Positions 36,139 to 45,287 of a stretch of DNA of 64,000 nucleotides are shown piece after piece (position 1 is the stretch's first letter; each line of letters starts with the position of its first letter). Both the position numbers and the translations under genes were made by a program. Under the pieces are notes generated by a model, which was not told where the DNA came from, ran no database searches, and worked only from the letters and a program-made list of their open reading frames with translations. Origin of the DNA: Mycetohabitans rhizoxinica HKI 454. GTDB taxonomy: Bacteria; Pseudomonadota; Gammaproteobacteria; Burkholderiales; Burkholderiaceae. The DNA lies in assembly GCF_000198775.1 (NCBI RefSeq), contig NC_014722.1, forward strand, positions 1,929,386 to 1,993,385, written 5' to 3'.

Positions 36139-36591
36139 ATGGCCGGCACTCCGATCCGCTCCAGTCTGCGCGGCGGCCGTTCGCGCCGCGCGATGTCCGA
36201 CATTAACGTCGTTCCATACATCGACGTGATGCTCGTGCTGCTCGTCATTTTCATGGTGACCGCTCCGCTTGTCGCGCCGTCAATCATCAACCTGCCCACG
36301 GTCGGCCATACTGCGCCACAGGAGCAGACGCCGCCCGTTATCGTCAATCTCAAGCCTGACGGCACCATGAGTGTTAAATACAAGAACGACGCGTCGGGCG
36401 CCACGCAGGAATTGCCGATGACGCTGGTCGACCTGAACCACTTTGTCGCCGACCGGGCGCAGACCCACCCCGACCAGCCGGTCGTGATCGGCGCGGACAA
36501 GTCGGTCAAATACGAAATCGTGATGAATGTCATGTCAGAGCTGAAAGCAAACGGCGTGAAGCGTGTCGGGCTGCTCGTCAAGCCGAAATGA
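36139..36591 (+). CDS. tolR: Tol-Pal protein TolR
   Basis: 150 residues, one N-terminal membrane helix containing the proton-accepting Asp in INVVPYIDVMLVLLVIFM. The periplasmic domain ends GVKRVGLLVKPK. GGAG stands before the ATG; the TGA overlaps the tolA start (ATGA). Confidence 0.97.
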   Translation: MAGTPIRSSLRGGRSRRAMSDINVVPYIDVMLVLLVIFMVTAPLVAPSIINLPTVGHTAPQEQTPPVIVNLKPDGTMSVKYKNDASGATQELPMTLVDLNHFVADRAQTHPDQPVVIGADKSVKYEIVMNVMSELKANGVKRVGLLVKPK

Positions 36592-37550
36592 AGCCGAAAG
36601 CAGGATATCCGTTTGAACCGCCACGGGAACGCGGCACGCTGCGCGCACTCGCGCTCGCCGCGTTGATGCACGTGCTGCTCGCGCTCTTTCTGTACCACGG
36701 GATGAAATGGCAAAACAGCACGCCTGCCGGCGTTGAAGCAGAAATCTGGACGCAGGTGCCGAGCACGCCGGCCCCGCTCCCCTCTGCTCCCGCGCCGGCG
36801 CAACTCGCACCGCCGCCAGCCCAGCGCGAGGAAGCAGACATCGCATTGCAACAGGAAAAGCGGCGCAAGCAACAAGAGGCGCAACGCCAAGCGCAGCTGG
36901 CCGAACAGGAGCACGTGCGCAGGCAGGCCGAGCAACAAGCCGACGCGCACCGCCAGCAACTCGCTGCGCAAAAAGCAGCGGCCGAGAAACTCAAGCAGCA
37001 GCTCGCGGAGCAGCAACGGCAAGAGGCGCTGAAAAAGCAGCAAGCGTTGAAGGCGCAGCAGTTGAAAGAGCAGCAGGAAAAGCTTGCGCTGGCCCAGGCG
37101 AAAAAACAGCAGGAGCAACAAGCGGCCAAGGCCAAGCAGGCGGCCGAGCAGGCCGCGCGCCAAAAGCTCGACCAGGCGCGTCGGGCGCGGCTGGCGCAGT
37201 TGCAGGGCTTGGCCGGCGATGCGCCCGGGGGTAACGGACTGGCCAAGAGCGGCACAGGCACGGGAAGTGGCGGAACCGCAACGTCGGCTGGCTATGCGGA
37301 CAAGGTGCAGCGCCGTGTGCGGCCCAATGTCATCTGGTCCGGGCCCACTGAAGGGCTGGACACGCTGATTGCCGTACGCTGCGCACCCGACGGTGCACTG
37401 CTCGACGCACGCATCGCGCGCAGCAGTGGTAACGCGCAGTGGGACGACGCAGCGCTGCGCGCGGTCCAGCGCTCCGATCCGATGCCGCTAGACACTCATG
37501 GCAAGGCGCCGGCAGGCTTCAATATCCGGATGCGGCCTGCCAGCGGATGA
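36588..37550 (+). CDS. tolA: Tol-Pal protein TolA
   Basis: 320 residues. The membrane anchor is around 22-42 (LRALALAALMHVLLALFLYHG) and a short Pro-rich hinge follows. Domain II is a long Ala/Gln/Lys/Glu helix at about 80-205 (KQQEAQRQAQLAEQEH...). The C-terminal domain III, about 235-320, is of the TonB-C type (YADKVQRRVRPNVIW...LLDARIARSSGNAQWDDAALRAV). It reaches across the periplasm to Pal and TolB. Translationally coupled to tolR. Confidence 0.96.
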   Translation: MKPKAGYPFEPPRERGTLRALALAALMHVLLALFLYHGMKWQNSTPAGVEAEIWTQVPSTPAPLPSAPAPAQLAPPPAQREEADIALQQEKRRKQQEAQRQAQLAEQEHVRRQAEQQADAHRQQLAAQKAAAEKLKQQLAEQQRQEALKKQQALKAQQLKEQQEKLALAQAKKQQEQQAAKAKQAAEQAARQKLDQARRARLAQLQGLAGDAPGGNGLAKSGTGTGSGGTATSAGYADKVQRRVRPNVIWSGPTEGLDTLIAVRCAPDGALLDARIARSSGNAQWDDAALRAVQRSDPMPLDTHGKAPAGFNIRMRPASG

Positions 37551-37692
37551 TCGACCGTTGACTAAGGCGCATCCGCATGCACGCTTGTGAAGCTCGCAGC
37601 ACGATGGCGCCAAGGGAACGATCGCCCCGTTTCACGGTCTGTGCCGTGTTGCGGAATCGTCAATAACGTAGTCAGGGAAACGTAGGAAAAGC

Positions 37693-38985
37693 ATGAGTTT
37701 GATCAAAAAACTGGGGCTAAAAACGCTAGTTGCGTCATTACTCGTCACCGCCGGCGTATCGGCGCGCGCCGACCTGACGGTGCTCGTCACGGGTGTCGGT
37801 TCAACCCAGTTCCCGATTGCGGTGGCAAGCTTTACAAACGAGGCCAGTTCGCCGCAGCAGATCGCGGCGATCGTGCGGGCCAACCTGGCCCGCAGCGGCA
37901 AGTTCAGCAACATCGACGCGGGTAGCGCGCCGGTGTCCGAGTCCGACTCAGTCGATCTCGGCGGCTGGAAGGCCAAGGGGGCAAACGCGTTCGTCGGCGG
38001 CAGCGTCACGCGGCTCGCGAACGGCCAGTATGAAGTCCGATTCCGCCTGTACGATACGATCAAGCAGCAAAGCTTGGGCGGGCTCTCACTCGTGAGCCCG
38101 GAAAGCGGGCTGCGTATGAGCGCGCATAAGGCCGCCGATTACATCTATCAGAAGCTCCTTGGCTCGCGCGGGATGTTCGCCACGCGGCTGTCGTATGTGA
38201 CGCGTCACGGCGGACGTTATCAACTCAAGATCTCCGACTCGGACGGCCAGAACGAGCATATCGCGCTGACGAGTCCAGAGCCGATCATCTCTCCAACGTG
38301 GTCGCCGGACGGCACGAAGCTCGCCTATGTATCGTTCGAAAGAAAGAAACCGATCGTGTACATCCACGACTTGCCAACCGGCCGGCGCGTGATGGTATCC
38401 GACCAAAAGGGCAACAACAGTGCACCGGCGTGGTCGCCGGACGGCACGAAGCTCGCGGTAGCGCTGTCGCTGACCGGCAATACGCAGATCTTTATCGTCA
38501 ACGCCGATGGCTCCGGCTTGCGCCGCCTCACCCGCGGCCATTCGATCGATACCGAGCCGGCCTTCTCGCCGGACGGCCAGTCGATCTACTTCACCAGCGA
38601 CCGCGGCGGCCAGCCTCAAATCTACAAGATGCCCGCACAAGGCGAATCGGCGAGCGCCGCGCAGCGCGTGACGTTCAACGGCAGCTACAACACCAGTGCA
38701 CGCGTCTCGCCAGACGGCAAGGAGCTTGCGTATATTTCGCGCGTCGGGGGTGCATTCAGGCTGTATCTGCAAGACCTGTCGACGGGGTCCGCGACGGCGC
38801 TCACCGATACGACGCGCGACGAATCACCGAGTTTCGCTGCGAATGGCCAATACCTACTCTACGCGACCCAGGTCAATGGCCGTCAGGTGCTGGCCGCGGT
38901 TTCAACGGACGGCAGCATACGGCAGGTGTTGTCGATCCCGGGCGGCGGCGTGCGCGAGCCGTCCTGGGGCCCTTTCATGCAATAA
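37693..38985 (+). CDS. tolB: Tol-Pal protein TolB
   Basis: 430 residues. Signal peptide cleaved at SARA-D (about residue 26), N-terminal domain to about 165, then a six-bladed beta-propeller whose blades show the TolB repeat: [70 protein letters not shown] and EPSWGP. Periplasmic partner of Pal and TolA. 142 bases separate it from tolA, so an internal promoter is possible. Confidence 0.98.
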   Translation: MSLIKKLGLKTLVASLLVTAGVSARADLTVLVTGVGSTQFPIAVASFTNEASSPQQIAAIVRANLARSGKFSNIDAGSAPVSESDSVDLGGWKAKGANAFVGGSVTRLANGQYEVRFRLYDTIKQQSLGGLSLVSPESGLRMSAHKAADYIYQKLLGSRGMFATRLSYVTRHGGRYQLKISDSDGQNEHIALTSPEPIISPTWSPDGTKLAYVSFERKKPIVYIHDLPTGRRVMVSDQKGNNSAPAWSPDGTKLAVALSLTGNTQIFIVNADGSGLRRLTRGHSIDTEPAFSPDGQSIYFTSDRGGQPQIYKMPAQGESASAAQRVTFNGSYNTSARVSPDGKELAYISRVGGAFRLYLQDLSTGSATALTDTTRDESPSFAANGQYLLYATQVNGRQVLAAVSTDGSIRQVLSIPGGGVREPSWGPFMQ

Positions 38986-39003
38986 TCACAAGGAGAGCTT
39001 CAA

Positions 39004-39513
39004 ATGATGTCCAAACTGCGTATTGTTTTTGCAGCGCTGCTGGTGGGCGCATTGGCGGCGTGTCACTCGGGTGTCAAGCTCGACGAAGGCGCTAACGCCA
39101 AGGGGGGCGCCGTGAGCACGCAACCGCAGCCGACCGACGTGCAGCAAGTCAATGTTGACGAGCTCAACCACCCGAACAGCCCGCTCGCCAAACGCAGCAT
39201 CTACTTCGATTTTGATAGCTACACCGTCAGCAATGAATATCAGCCGCTGCTGCAAGCCCACGCGCAATACCTGAAGGGCCATCCGCAACGCCACGTGCTG
39301 ATCCAAGGCAACACCGACGAGCGCGGTACCAGCGAATACAATCTGGCATTGGGCCAAAAGCGTGCCGAGTCGGTGCGTCGCACGCTGGCACTGCTCGGGG
39401 TAAACGACAGTCAGATGGAAGCGGTAAGCCTGGGCAAGGAAAAACCGGCTGCGACGGGCCACGATGAAGCATCGTGGGCACAGAATCGCCGCGCCGATCT
39501 CGTTTATCAATAA
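39004..39513 (+). CDS. pal: Peptidoglycan-associated lipoprotein Pal
   Basis: 169 residues. Lipobox LAAC near residue 20, then a linker and an OmpA-like peptidoglycan-binding domain: SIYFDFDSYTV, IQGNTDERGTSEYNLALGQ with the Asp/Arg pair contacting diaminopimelate, and WAQNRRADLVYQ. Anchors the outer membrane to the wall. AAGGAG before the start; 18 bases after tolB. Confidence 0.98.
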   Translation: MMSKLRIVFAALLVGALAACHSGVKLDEGANAKGGAVSTQPQPTDVQQVNVDELNHPNSPLAKRSIYFDFDSYTVSNEYQPLLQAHAQYLKGHPQRHVLIQGNTDERGTSEYNLALGQKRAESVRRTLALLGVNDSQMEAVSLGKEKPAATGHDEASWAQNRRADLVYQ

Positions 39514-39530
39514 CCGACGGTGACTGACGC

Positions 39531-40280
39531 ATGAAAGTCTGTTTCAGGGGGCTGCGCGTCGCTGCAGCCGTAGCTGCGACGGGCGCCGCGCTTGCCGCGT
39601 CGCCCGCGCACGCTGGTCTGTTCGACGATAACGAGGCACGGCAGGCAGTGCTAGATCTGCGCGCGAAAACCGACTCGTTGTCAAACCAGATGAGCGCGGC
39701 ACAGCGCACAATACTCGATCAATCGAACCGCCTTGAACAACTGAACCAGCAGGTGGCAACGTTGCGCGGACAGAACGAAGACTTGGCCAATCAAGTCGCC
39801 GCGCTGCAAAAGCAACAGCGTGACTACTACGCCGATCTGGACGCCCGACTAAAGAAGTTCGAACCCCAGCAACAGACGATCGATGGCGTCCAGGGCGAGG
39901 TACAGCCAGGCGAAACGGACGCGTTCAACGCGGCGCTGCAGCTATTCAAGAACGGTGATTTCAAGGGCGCGACGTCGGGATTCAAAGCGTTCGTGTCGAA
40001 GTATCCGAACAGCCCCTATCAACCGACGGCACAATACTGGCTCGGCAATGCATTGTACGCGCAGCGTGACTACAAGGCGTCGACGACGGTATGGCAGGGT
40101 GTCGTGACGAAGTACCCCACACACCCGCGCGCGCCCGAGGCGTTGCTCGCCATCGCGAACAACCAGTTGGAGCAAGGACAGAAGGTATCCGCGAAGCGAA
40201 CACTGGGACAAGTGCTCGCGCAGTACAGCGGATCAAACGCCGCGCATGCGGCACAAAGCCGATTGTCGCAGATCCGATAG
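39531..40280 (+). CDS. cpoB: Cell division coordinator CpoB (YbgF)
   Basis: 249 residues. Signal peptide ends SPAHA-G near residue 27. A trimerising coiled coil spans about 35-110 (QNEDLANQVAALQKQQ) and TPR repeats 125-245 (AFNAALQLFKNGDFKGATSGF, YWLGNALYAQRDYKAS, PEALLAIANNQLEQG). In E. coli it coordinates Tol-Pal with PBP1B during constriction. Last gene of the tol-pal operon. Confidence 0.96.
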   Translation: MKVCFRGLRVAAAVAATGAALAASPAHAGLFDDNEARQAVLDLRAKTDSLSNQMSAAQRTILDQSNRLEQLNQQVATLRGQNEDLANQVAALQKQQRDYYADLDARLKKFEPQQQTIDGVQGEVQPGETDAFNAALQLFKNGDFKGATSGFKAFVSKYPNSPYQPTAQYWLGNALYAQRDYKASTTVWQGVVTKYPTHPRAPEALLAIANNQLEQGQKVSAKRTLGQVLAQYSGSNAAHAAQSRLSQIR

Positions 40281-40359
40281 GGCTAGTACCGGTCGGCGGC
40301 TCGCCGCAAGTCGCTCGCTTGACCAATCGTTCTTTTATCGATATACTTTTCTGCTCTTT

Positions 40360-40435
40360 GGGTCGCTAGCTCAGCTGGTAGAGCAGCGGACTTTTAATCC
40401 GTTGGTCACTGGTTCGAATCCAGTACGGCCTACCA
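40360..40435 (+). tRNA. tRNA-Lys (anticodon TTT)
   Basis: D-arm GCTC/GAGC, anticodon loop CTTTTAA giving TTT, T-arm ACTGG-TTCGAAT-CCAGT and encoded CCA. The acceptor GGGTCGC against ACGGCCT is imperfect: a C-A mismatch at pair 7-66 and G-T at pair 1-72. Confidence 0.9.
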
Positions 40436-40443
40436 AAGAAATC

Positions 40444-40473
40444 AAGGGCTTGCACGTGAGTGCGGGCCCTTTT
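40444..40473 (+). terminator. Rho-independent terminator after tRNA-Lys
   Basis: Twelve-base stem AAGGGCTTGCAC/GTGCGGGCCCTT (two T-G pairs) with loop GTGA and a short T run, 9 bases after the tRNA. Confidence 0.8.
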
Positions 40474-41016
40474 CCATTGGGCGATGCGTTTGTTATTAGA
40501 TAGCGTCTAATACCGAGCGGTCCCGTGTTCATTGCTGCGTGTAGTTTTCGTTTTCAGACCGCTGGCTTCGGCGCAAGCCGTTCCTGTCAGTCAAGCAAAT
40601 TTTTTACGCCCATAGGTTTTGCGCTGTCATCGCTACGATGGTCGCTTGCTTATGGTCGGGTGGCACGCAGCTATACAGGACCTGAAAGGGAAAATCTGCG
40701 GGCGGCCCTACGACCGTGTTCGAATGCCCGGCCGCCTCTCTGGACAGGGGGCGAAATTGAACGATTCGTAGGGGGCTAACATGGCCGCATGCCCCCCTTC
40801 TCTTCAACCCTTTCAATGGGGTGAAATAAGTCTTTCCCAGATTGTCCGCATGGGGCACGCGAGCGTGCCGTGCCGAATATCATGAAAACCGGTGCCACGA
40901 TCATGCACTGCTGACGGCCGCCGCAGGCGCCGCGGCCCGCGCCCATCAACGCTCGGAACGGGAACGAGCGCGAGCAAGCAGTCGTCATGATGTCCCCCAT
41001 AGGTTACAATAGCGTC
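40474..41016. other. Island border, no gene seen
   Basis: About 540 bases between the tRNA-Lys terminator and the toxin gene. Open frames are short and unrecognised. Confidence 0.5.
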
Positions 41017-41313
41017 ATGTTCAAAATTCTGACCACCCCTCAATTCGATGAGTGGCTCGACGAGGTTCGCGCCCCGGTCGCGAGCGCGGCGATTAACGTT
41101 CGCATCGAGCGCGCAAAGCTCGACAATCTTGGGTATTGGCGTGCTGTGGGCGAAGGCGTCTGCGAGATGAAGATCGACGTTGGTCTAGGCTACCGCGCCT
41201 ACTTCGTGCGGCGGGGCAAAATCATTGTCGTGCTGCTGTGCGGTGGCGACAAATCAACGCAGAAAAAGAACATCAAACTGGCGAAAAAGCTCGCCGGCGA
41301 ACTGGAGGATTAA
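41017..41313 (+). CDS. RelE/HigB-type toxin (Gp49-like)
   Basis: 98 residues from the ATG at 41017. Recognisable addiction-module killer protein: FDEWLDEV near the start, GVCEMKIDVGLGYRAYFVRRG with the basic catalytic face, and IIVVLLCGGDKSTQKKNIKLAKKLA at the end. Predicted mRNA-cutting ribosome-dependent toxin. The antitoxin gene follows after 2 bases, in toxin-first (HigBA-like) order. Confidence 0.88.
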   Translation: MFKILTTPQFDEWLDEVRAPVASAAINVRIERAKLDNLGYWRAVGEGVCEMKIDVGLGYRAYFVRRGKIIVVLLCGGDKSTQKKNIKLAKKLAGELED

Positions 41314-41315
41314 GT

Positions 41316-41669
41316 ATGAAAATCAGCGAATTGACTGAATTCGACGGCTCGAAGTACCTAAAGGACGAGGAAACGGTTCGTCACTACCTGGCGCAAGCGT
41401 TCGAGGATGGCGATCCGCGCCTGATTCAAGCCGCGCTCGGGAACGTCGCGAAGGCGCGCGGCATGACCGCGCTCGCGCGCGAGTCCGGTGTGAAGCGAGA
41501 AGCGCTCTATCGGGCTCTGTCGGAAGGTGGGAACGCGGAGTTCGCAACGGTCATGAAGGTAGTGCGCGCGTTGGGACTGCATCTGACCATCATTGCATCG
41601 CCCGTGCATGCGGCGGAACCCGCGCCGGCGCCAACTCGGGCGCGCGCGCGTACCGCCGCGCACGCGTAA
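41316..41669 (+). CDS. HTH antitoxin of the RelE/HigB-type module
   Basis: 117 residues from the ATG at 41316, two bases after the toxin stop. Starts TEFDGSKYLKDEETVRHYLA and has an Xre-type HTH: LGNVAKARGMTALARESGVKREALYRAL, with GNAEFATVMKVVRALGLHL closing the domain. An Ala/Pro/Arg-rich tail of about 25 residues is extra for the family. Neutralises the toxin and probably represses the pair. Confidence 0.88.
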   Translation: MKISELTEFDGSKYLKDEETVRHYLAQAFEDGDPRLIQAALGNVAKARGMTALARESGVKREALYRALSEGGNAEFATVMKVVRALGLHLTIIASPVHAAEPAPAPTRARARTAAHA

Positions 41670-41671
41670 CG

Positions 41672-42215
41672 TCATTGGCGGCTAAACGCGATCGGTGTCG
41701 CTGGCGCAATGGCGTTTGGACCGAGGCGCGCCTGCCGCGGCTGGATTGCGTGGCGCCCGAATACGCGTGCGGCAGTGTCCGACATGCCAAACCCGCCCGC
41801 GTTGCTTGGCACGATGCTGAGCAGTTGCAGTGGCACGCGATGCGCAGCAAGCAAATCGTCGCGTGTCACGTTCTTGATATTGAAGAGCTCGTCTTTGGCG
41901 GCCACTTCCGACACCGGAATCAGCTGGATCCCGTCCTTCTTGCCATGGGGCGCGTAGTAAAAAAGGTTACGGAATTGCCCGGCCCCTTCGCGCTTTTGAG
42001 CGCCGCGCGCATCTCGTCGATATCGTCCTGATTCTGTGCCGGATCGGTCACGTACAGAATAAAGCCGGCATGGCTGCCGTTCTCGTAGTAGCGACGGCGA
42101 AACAGTGTTGACGACTCGTTGAGCCACGCCGCGTGCAGCGCGACGAGGTACTCGGACAAGCCGTACACCTCATTCACGTCCGGCTCGACCAAATGGTGAA
42201 TTGTGCCGGGCGTGA
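41672..42215 (-). pseudogene. P2-like phage portal gene (Q), frameshifted remnant
   Basis: Upstream part on the minus strand reads GTIHHLVEPDVNEVYGLSEY, LVALHAAWLNESSTLFRRRY and SHAGFILYVTDPAQNQDDID; after a shift near 41970 the next frame continues QFRNLFYYAPHGKKDGIQLI and PVSEVAAKDELFNIKNVTRD and ends near a short Ala/Pro tail. Order and motifs are those of gpQ-type portal proteins. The N-terminal third is missing. Confidence 0.8.
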
Positions 42216-42450
42216 ACTCTTTACCAAAATCGCCGACATCCTGGGGTTTGTTAAAAAGAAGGGACAAAGCGATGAAAACCGATTCGGCGATTTGACCCGC
42301 GCAATCGAAACCATTGCCGAGCACGGCCGCAATCAAGCCGAACAAATTGAGGTCTTGCATGCCCGGCTTGAGCAGCTTAACGCCGATGTCACCCGCGAGC
42401 ACAACGCGCATGCATTAACCACATCTACAACAGGTTTGCTAACAAGCCAT
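42213..42450 (+). pseudogene. P2-like capsid scaffold gene (O), C-terminal remnant
   Basis: Plus-strand frame reads ELFTKIADILGFVKKKGQSD, then FGDLTRAIETIAEHGRNQ and EVLHARLEQLNADVTREH, similar to the coiled C-terminus of P2 gpO scaffold proteins. It abuts the portal remnant in the opposite direction, as Q and O face in P2 phages once P is removed. Weak but positionally coherent. Confidence 0.5.
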
Positions 42451-42713
42451 AGATGCAAGGCTTCGCGGCGCCCAACCTTGCCAGCACCGATGTGCGCACA
42501 CAACTAGTGCTTAAACTCGCCGCGGTGACGGCGATACGAGCCTCTGGACGACGTGGGCTTTCTCCTCTTGATGAAGGCCCAACAAGCGTATCACTTTGCC
42601 ATAGTCTTCCGGCCCAGCTTCAGGGCTCCACGCTCATGCGCGAAGTGGCCCAGATTTCAGTTGCGCTTAACAGCACGGCGTGCAGCACAATGCTATGTGG
42701 TCGTTCTCCCAAA

Positions 42714-43547
42714 TTAAGTACCTGCTTGGCGTTGCTTTAACTGGTATCGGGCTTGGCGATGCAGACTTACCACGTCCCAAGGACTTGTAACGCGATGCCG
42801 CAATATCACTTCTTCAACCGCCACGCCCTGGATGATGTCCAACATCGCGTTATGATGCGCTGACAAGCCGCTAGCCGACTGGACGTCAAACTCACGGTAT
42901 CCTGGATCCCTATGTATGGCGCTCACCACGGCGTCCAGCAAAGCAGGACGGGGCGCCGGCACCCGTTCAGCAACGCGTAACCAAGCTTTGCCAGCTTCTA
43001 GCCGATGTTTGGGTGAAAGCAAAGTGTGCATTTGCCCACCCAATTCAGCAACGGGCTCGCTTTGACGATGAGCAGGAAGTCGCTCGATGCGTTCGAGCAA
43101 GCTGATGAAGCCTTGGAAATTCTTTACGCGCGGGATTGATTCCAATATCCACTGAACTTCCCGCGTTATCTCCAGTTGCGGGGCGGCTTCATAGTGCAAA
43201 CGCCTAGATGCTTGAGATACAGTCGCAAGCGTTTTGGCGTCCATATGCTGAAAAATTTCTTGCAACGTCTCATTAGGCAGTGTCTCGAGGCGACTTGGAG
43301 ACGAAGTTGGCACTTGCTTGTGGAAAATAGGGTTGTCCGCTACCTTCTTATTGGCCGTTTTTTCGTACATGCCGGCGGCCGATCGTCGCGCTGGTTTTTT
43401 TAACTTAGACAGCACATTGTGCGTTGGCTTCTGGCTCGGCACGCCGTGCTCAGCCGGATTGGCGGCGTTGCTCGTGCTTGGCTGATCGGTATTTTGTCGC
43501 CGGCGCCCCATCGAAAGAACATTTAGGCTAGATAAGCATCCGCGCAT
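42714..43547 (-). CDS. F-box domain protein, candidate host-targeted effector
   Basis: 277 residues from the ATG at 43547, chosen because AAGGAG lies 8 bases upstream; an ATG at 43565 would precede that site. The first 85 residues are basic and Ser/Pro/Asn-rich, like a T3SS targeting segment. Residues 87-125 form an F-box: RLETLPNETLQEIFQHMDAK then TLATVSQASRRLHYEAAP, with the LP..L..IF..L and L..S..S+R pattern that binds Skp1. The rest is helical (SLLERIERLPAHRQSE; KAWLRVAERV) without clear LRRs. Bacterial F-box proteins (GALA/RipG, VirF) act inside eukaryotic hosts, hijacking SCF ubiquitin ligase. No hrp box was found upstream. Confidence 0.78.
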   Translation of the reverse strand: MRGCLSSLNVLSMGRRRQNTDQPSTSNAANPAEHGVPSQKPTHNVLSKLKKPARRSAAGMYEKTANKKVADNPIFHKQVPTSSPSRLETLPNETLQEIFQHMDAKTLATVSQASRRLHYEAAPQLEITREVQWILESIPRVKNFQGFISLLERIERLPAHRQSEPVAELGGQMHTLLSPKHRLEAGKAWLRVAERVPAPRPALLDAVVSAIHRDPGYREFDVQSASGLSAHHNAMLDIIQGVAVEEVILRHRVTSPWDVVSLHRQARYQLKQRQAGT

Positions 43548-43573
43548 CCATTTCTCCTTAATCAAAAAAGCTT

Positions 43574-43608
43574 AGGTGGCTTACACTGCTCTGGCGTGTT
43601 AGCCACCT
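43574..43608 (-). terminator. Attenuator-like hairpin in the F-box gene leader
   Basis: On the minus strand AGGTGGCT pairs with AGCCACCT, with a further ACAC/GTGT pairing inside. Four bases after the stem comes TTTTTT, then the F-box ribosome site AAGGAG. A full intrinsic terminator therefore stands 27 bases before the F-box start codon. Confidence 0.7.
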
Positions 43609-43973
43609 GCGGAAATCGAATTGAGTCTAGCCGACCTGGCGGCGAGGCTGCCGCGTACGAGCGCAATACAGTCGGATTGACATCGTGTGTCGACCGAAAA
43701 AACACTCGCTCCTATTCAATAGGGCGATAGGTGACACGGCGTACGATGGCGGCCGACATGCTTGTCCTATTAGGATGGCGCTTGGCGACGCACGTGCCGC
43801 AGCGTGCGCGAAGTCAAGTCCGCCCCAGCGAACGGTAGTCTACGATGCATGAGCGGGTCCCGGACGCTTTATCGCGCTGCGCCTATCGCAGCCCCTCTGC
43901 GCAGGCCATGCCGTGGCGACGCTATTCGATGTCCTTGCGATATTGAATGAAGCCAGCATACGTCGCGAGGTTG
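43609..43973. other. Intergenic upstream of the F-box gene
   Basis: About 365 bases between the F-box leader hairpin and the acetyltransferase stop. It probably contains the F-box promoter; no -35/-10 pair or hrp box was convincing. Confidence 0.45.
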
Positions 43974-44783
43974 TCATACAGTGCGCGACGCGGCAAGCGG
44001 CCGGACGGTCACCGGCGCACCGGCACGCCGAGTTGCCGCCTGCTGTGCGCGGATCGCCGTGAGGCAAAGGCGCTGCGCGCATTGCGCATCGAAGTTCTGT
44101 GGCGACAGCCATGCATCAAACGCCGCGGCAAGCGCGCTCCATTCGCTATCGATGATCGAAAACCACGCCGTGTCGCGGGAGCGTTCCTTATAGACGACGG
44201 CTTGCCGGAACGTGCCCTCGTAGCGAAAGCCGAGTCGAACAGCCGCCTTGCGTGATGGCGCGTTCAGGTTGTCGCACTTCCACTCGTAGCGACGGTATCC
44301 TAGCGTGTCGAACACGTACTTCATTAGCAGGTACTGTGCTTCGGTCGATGCCGGTGTGCGCTGCAGCTCCGGCGAGAATGCTACCGAGCCCACCTCGATG
44401 ACACCGTTTGTCGGATCGATGCGCATCAAGGCGAGCGTGCCGACCGCCAGGCCGCTTGCCAGATTGATCACCGCAAAATGCAATGGATCTGTGCTCGCAG
44501 CGGCACTTTCGGCGTGGCGACGATAACTGATCTCATCGTCAAAAGGTCCGACCGCCAGATACGTCCAGTCCCGGTCGTCGGGCGCTTTTGCGTACGCGCC
44601 GTACAGCGCTGATGCATGCCGGTCTGGCTGCAACGGTTCGAGCCGGCAATAGCGTCCGTGCAGCGTCACGCGCTGCGGGTATGCGCGCGCGGACCAATCG
44701 GCGAGCGGCCGCCCGATCGGCTGGCCAAATCTGTTCGTCGGAGCGGACAAGGTCGTTCTCTCATCGGTGACGGCCGGCGTCAT
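43974..44783 (-). CDS. GNAT family N-acetyltransferase (RimJ/RimL-like)
   Basis: 269 residues. Acetyl-CoA dependent acyltransferase of the RimL-like group: VTLHGRYCRLEPLQPDRHAS at the start, AKAPDDRDWTYLAVGPF, GVIEVGSVAFSPELQRTPAS (motif A with the acetyl-CoA loop), then TEAQYLLMKYVFDTLGYRRY and EWKCDNLNAPSRKAAVRLGF and YEGTFRQAVVYK. An extra 40 residues trail after the domain. Substrate unknown; related proteins acetylate N-termini or amino compounds. No operon partner. Confidence 0.88.
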   Translation of the reverse strand: MTPAVTDERTTLSAPTNRFGQPIGRPLADWSARAYPQRVTLHGRYCRLEPLQPDRHASALYGAYAKAPDDRDWTYLAVGPFDDEISYRRHAESAAASTDPLHFAVINLASGLAVGTLALMRIDPTNGVIEVGSVAFSPELQRTPASTEAQYLLMKYVFDTLGYRRYEWKCDNLNAPSRKAAVRLGFRYEGTFRQAVVYKERSRDTAWFSIIDSEWSALAAAFDAWLSPQNFDAQCAQRLCLTAIRAQQAATRRAGAPVTVRPLAASRTV

Positions 44784-45287
44784 GCCGGTTGGGTTTGACG
44801 CACATCTTAGTCATCCAGCGATACCGTGAGAAGAGCCAAGATCGGTGGTTTTCATCGTGCCAGCCGCAGTGGATGGCGCAACGGGCGCGCCCGGCGTGCG
44901 AAAAAATCGACGGCAACGCTGCCCATTAGATCGTCGCGGTCCGTTGCCGCTTCATCGAGATGGTTGCACGAGCCCGCACCTTCACTGTTGACGGGTACGC
45001 CGGATCGGCCACTCACAGCTGTTGATCAGGCCTGCATAGGCACGACTGACCAGCAGCACGTCGCCGTGCCCGTGCAGGTGGATGCGCAGCCGAACCAGTA
45101 GGTCTTGCTCGATGGCCGTAGGCGGCGATCGCCCCGCGCTGCACCTGTAAGAAGCGTGCAGGATCGAGCCACTAGCGCAACGCGCTGAGCGGGATGCGGA
45201 TGGCGTGCTGTTCCGGTCATCCGTGCGCCCATGCCAAGCGATCAAAAGAGCCACGTCACAATGGCCTGCACGATGCTACCAAGCACG
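44784..45287. other. Intergenic, no intact gene
   Basis: About 500 bases between the acetyltransferase and the hydrolase. A minus-strand frame near 45000-45130 (EQDLLVRLRIHLHGHGDVLL) looks like coding sequence but belongs to no family I can name and is interrupted on both sides, so a decayed gene is possible. Confidence 0.4.

Noticed and set aside
43566..43973. hrp box search upstream of the F-box gene
   Set aside because: No TTCG-N16-TTCG pair on the coding strand within the interval; regulation left open.
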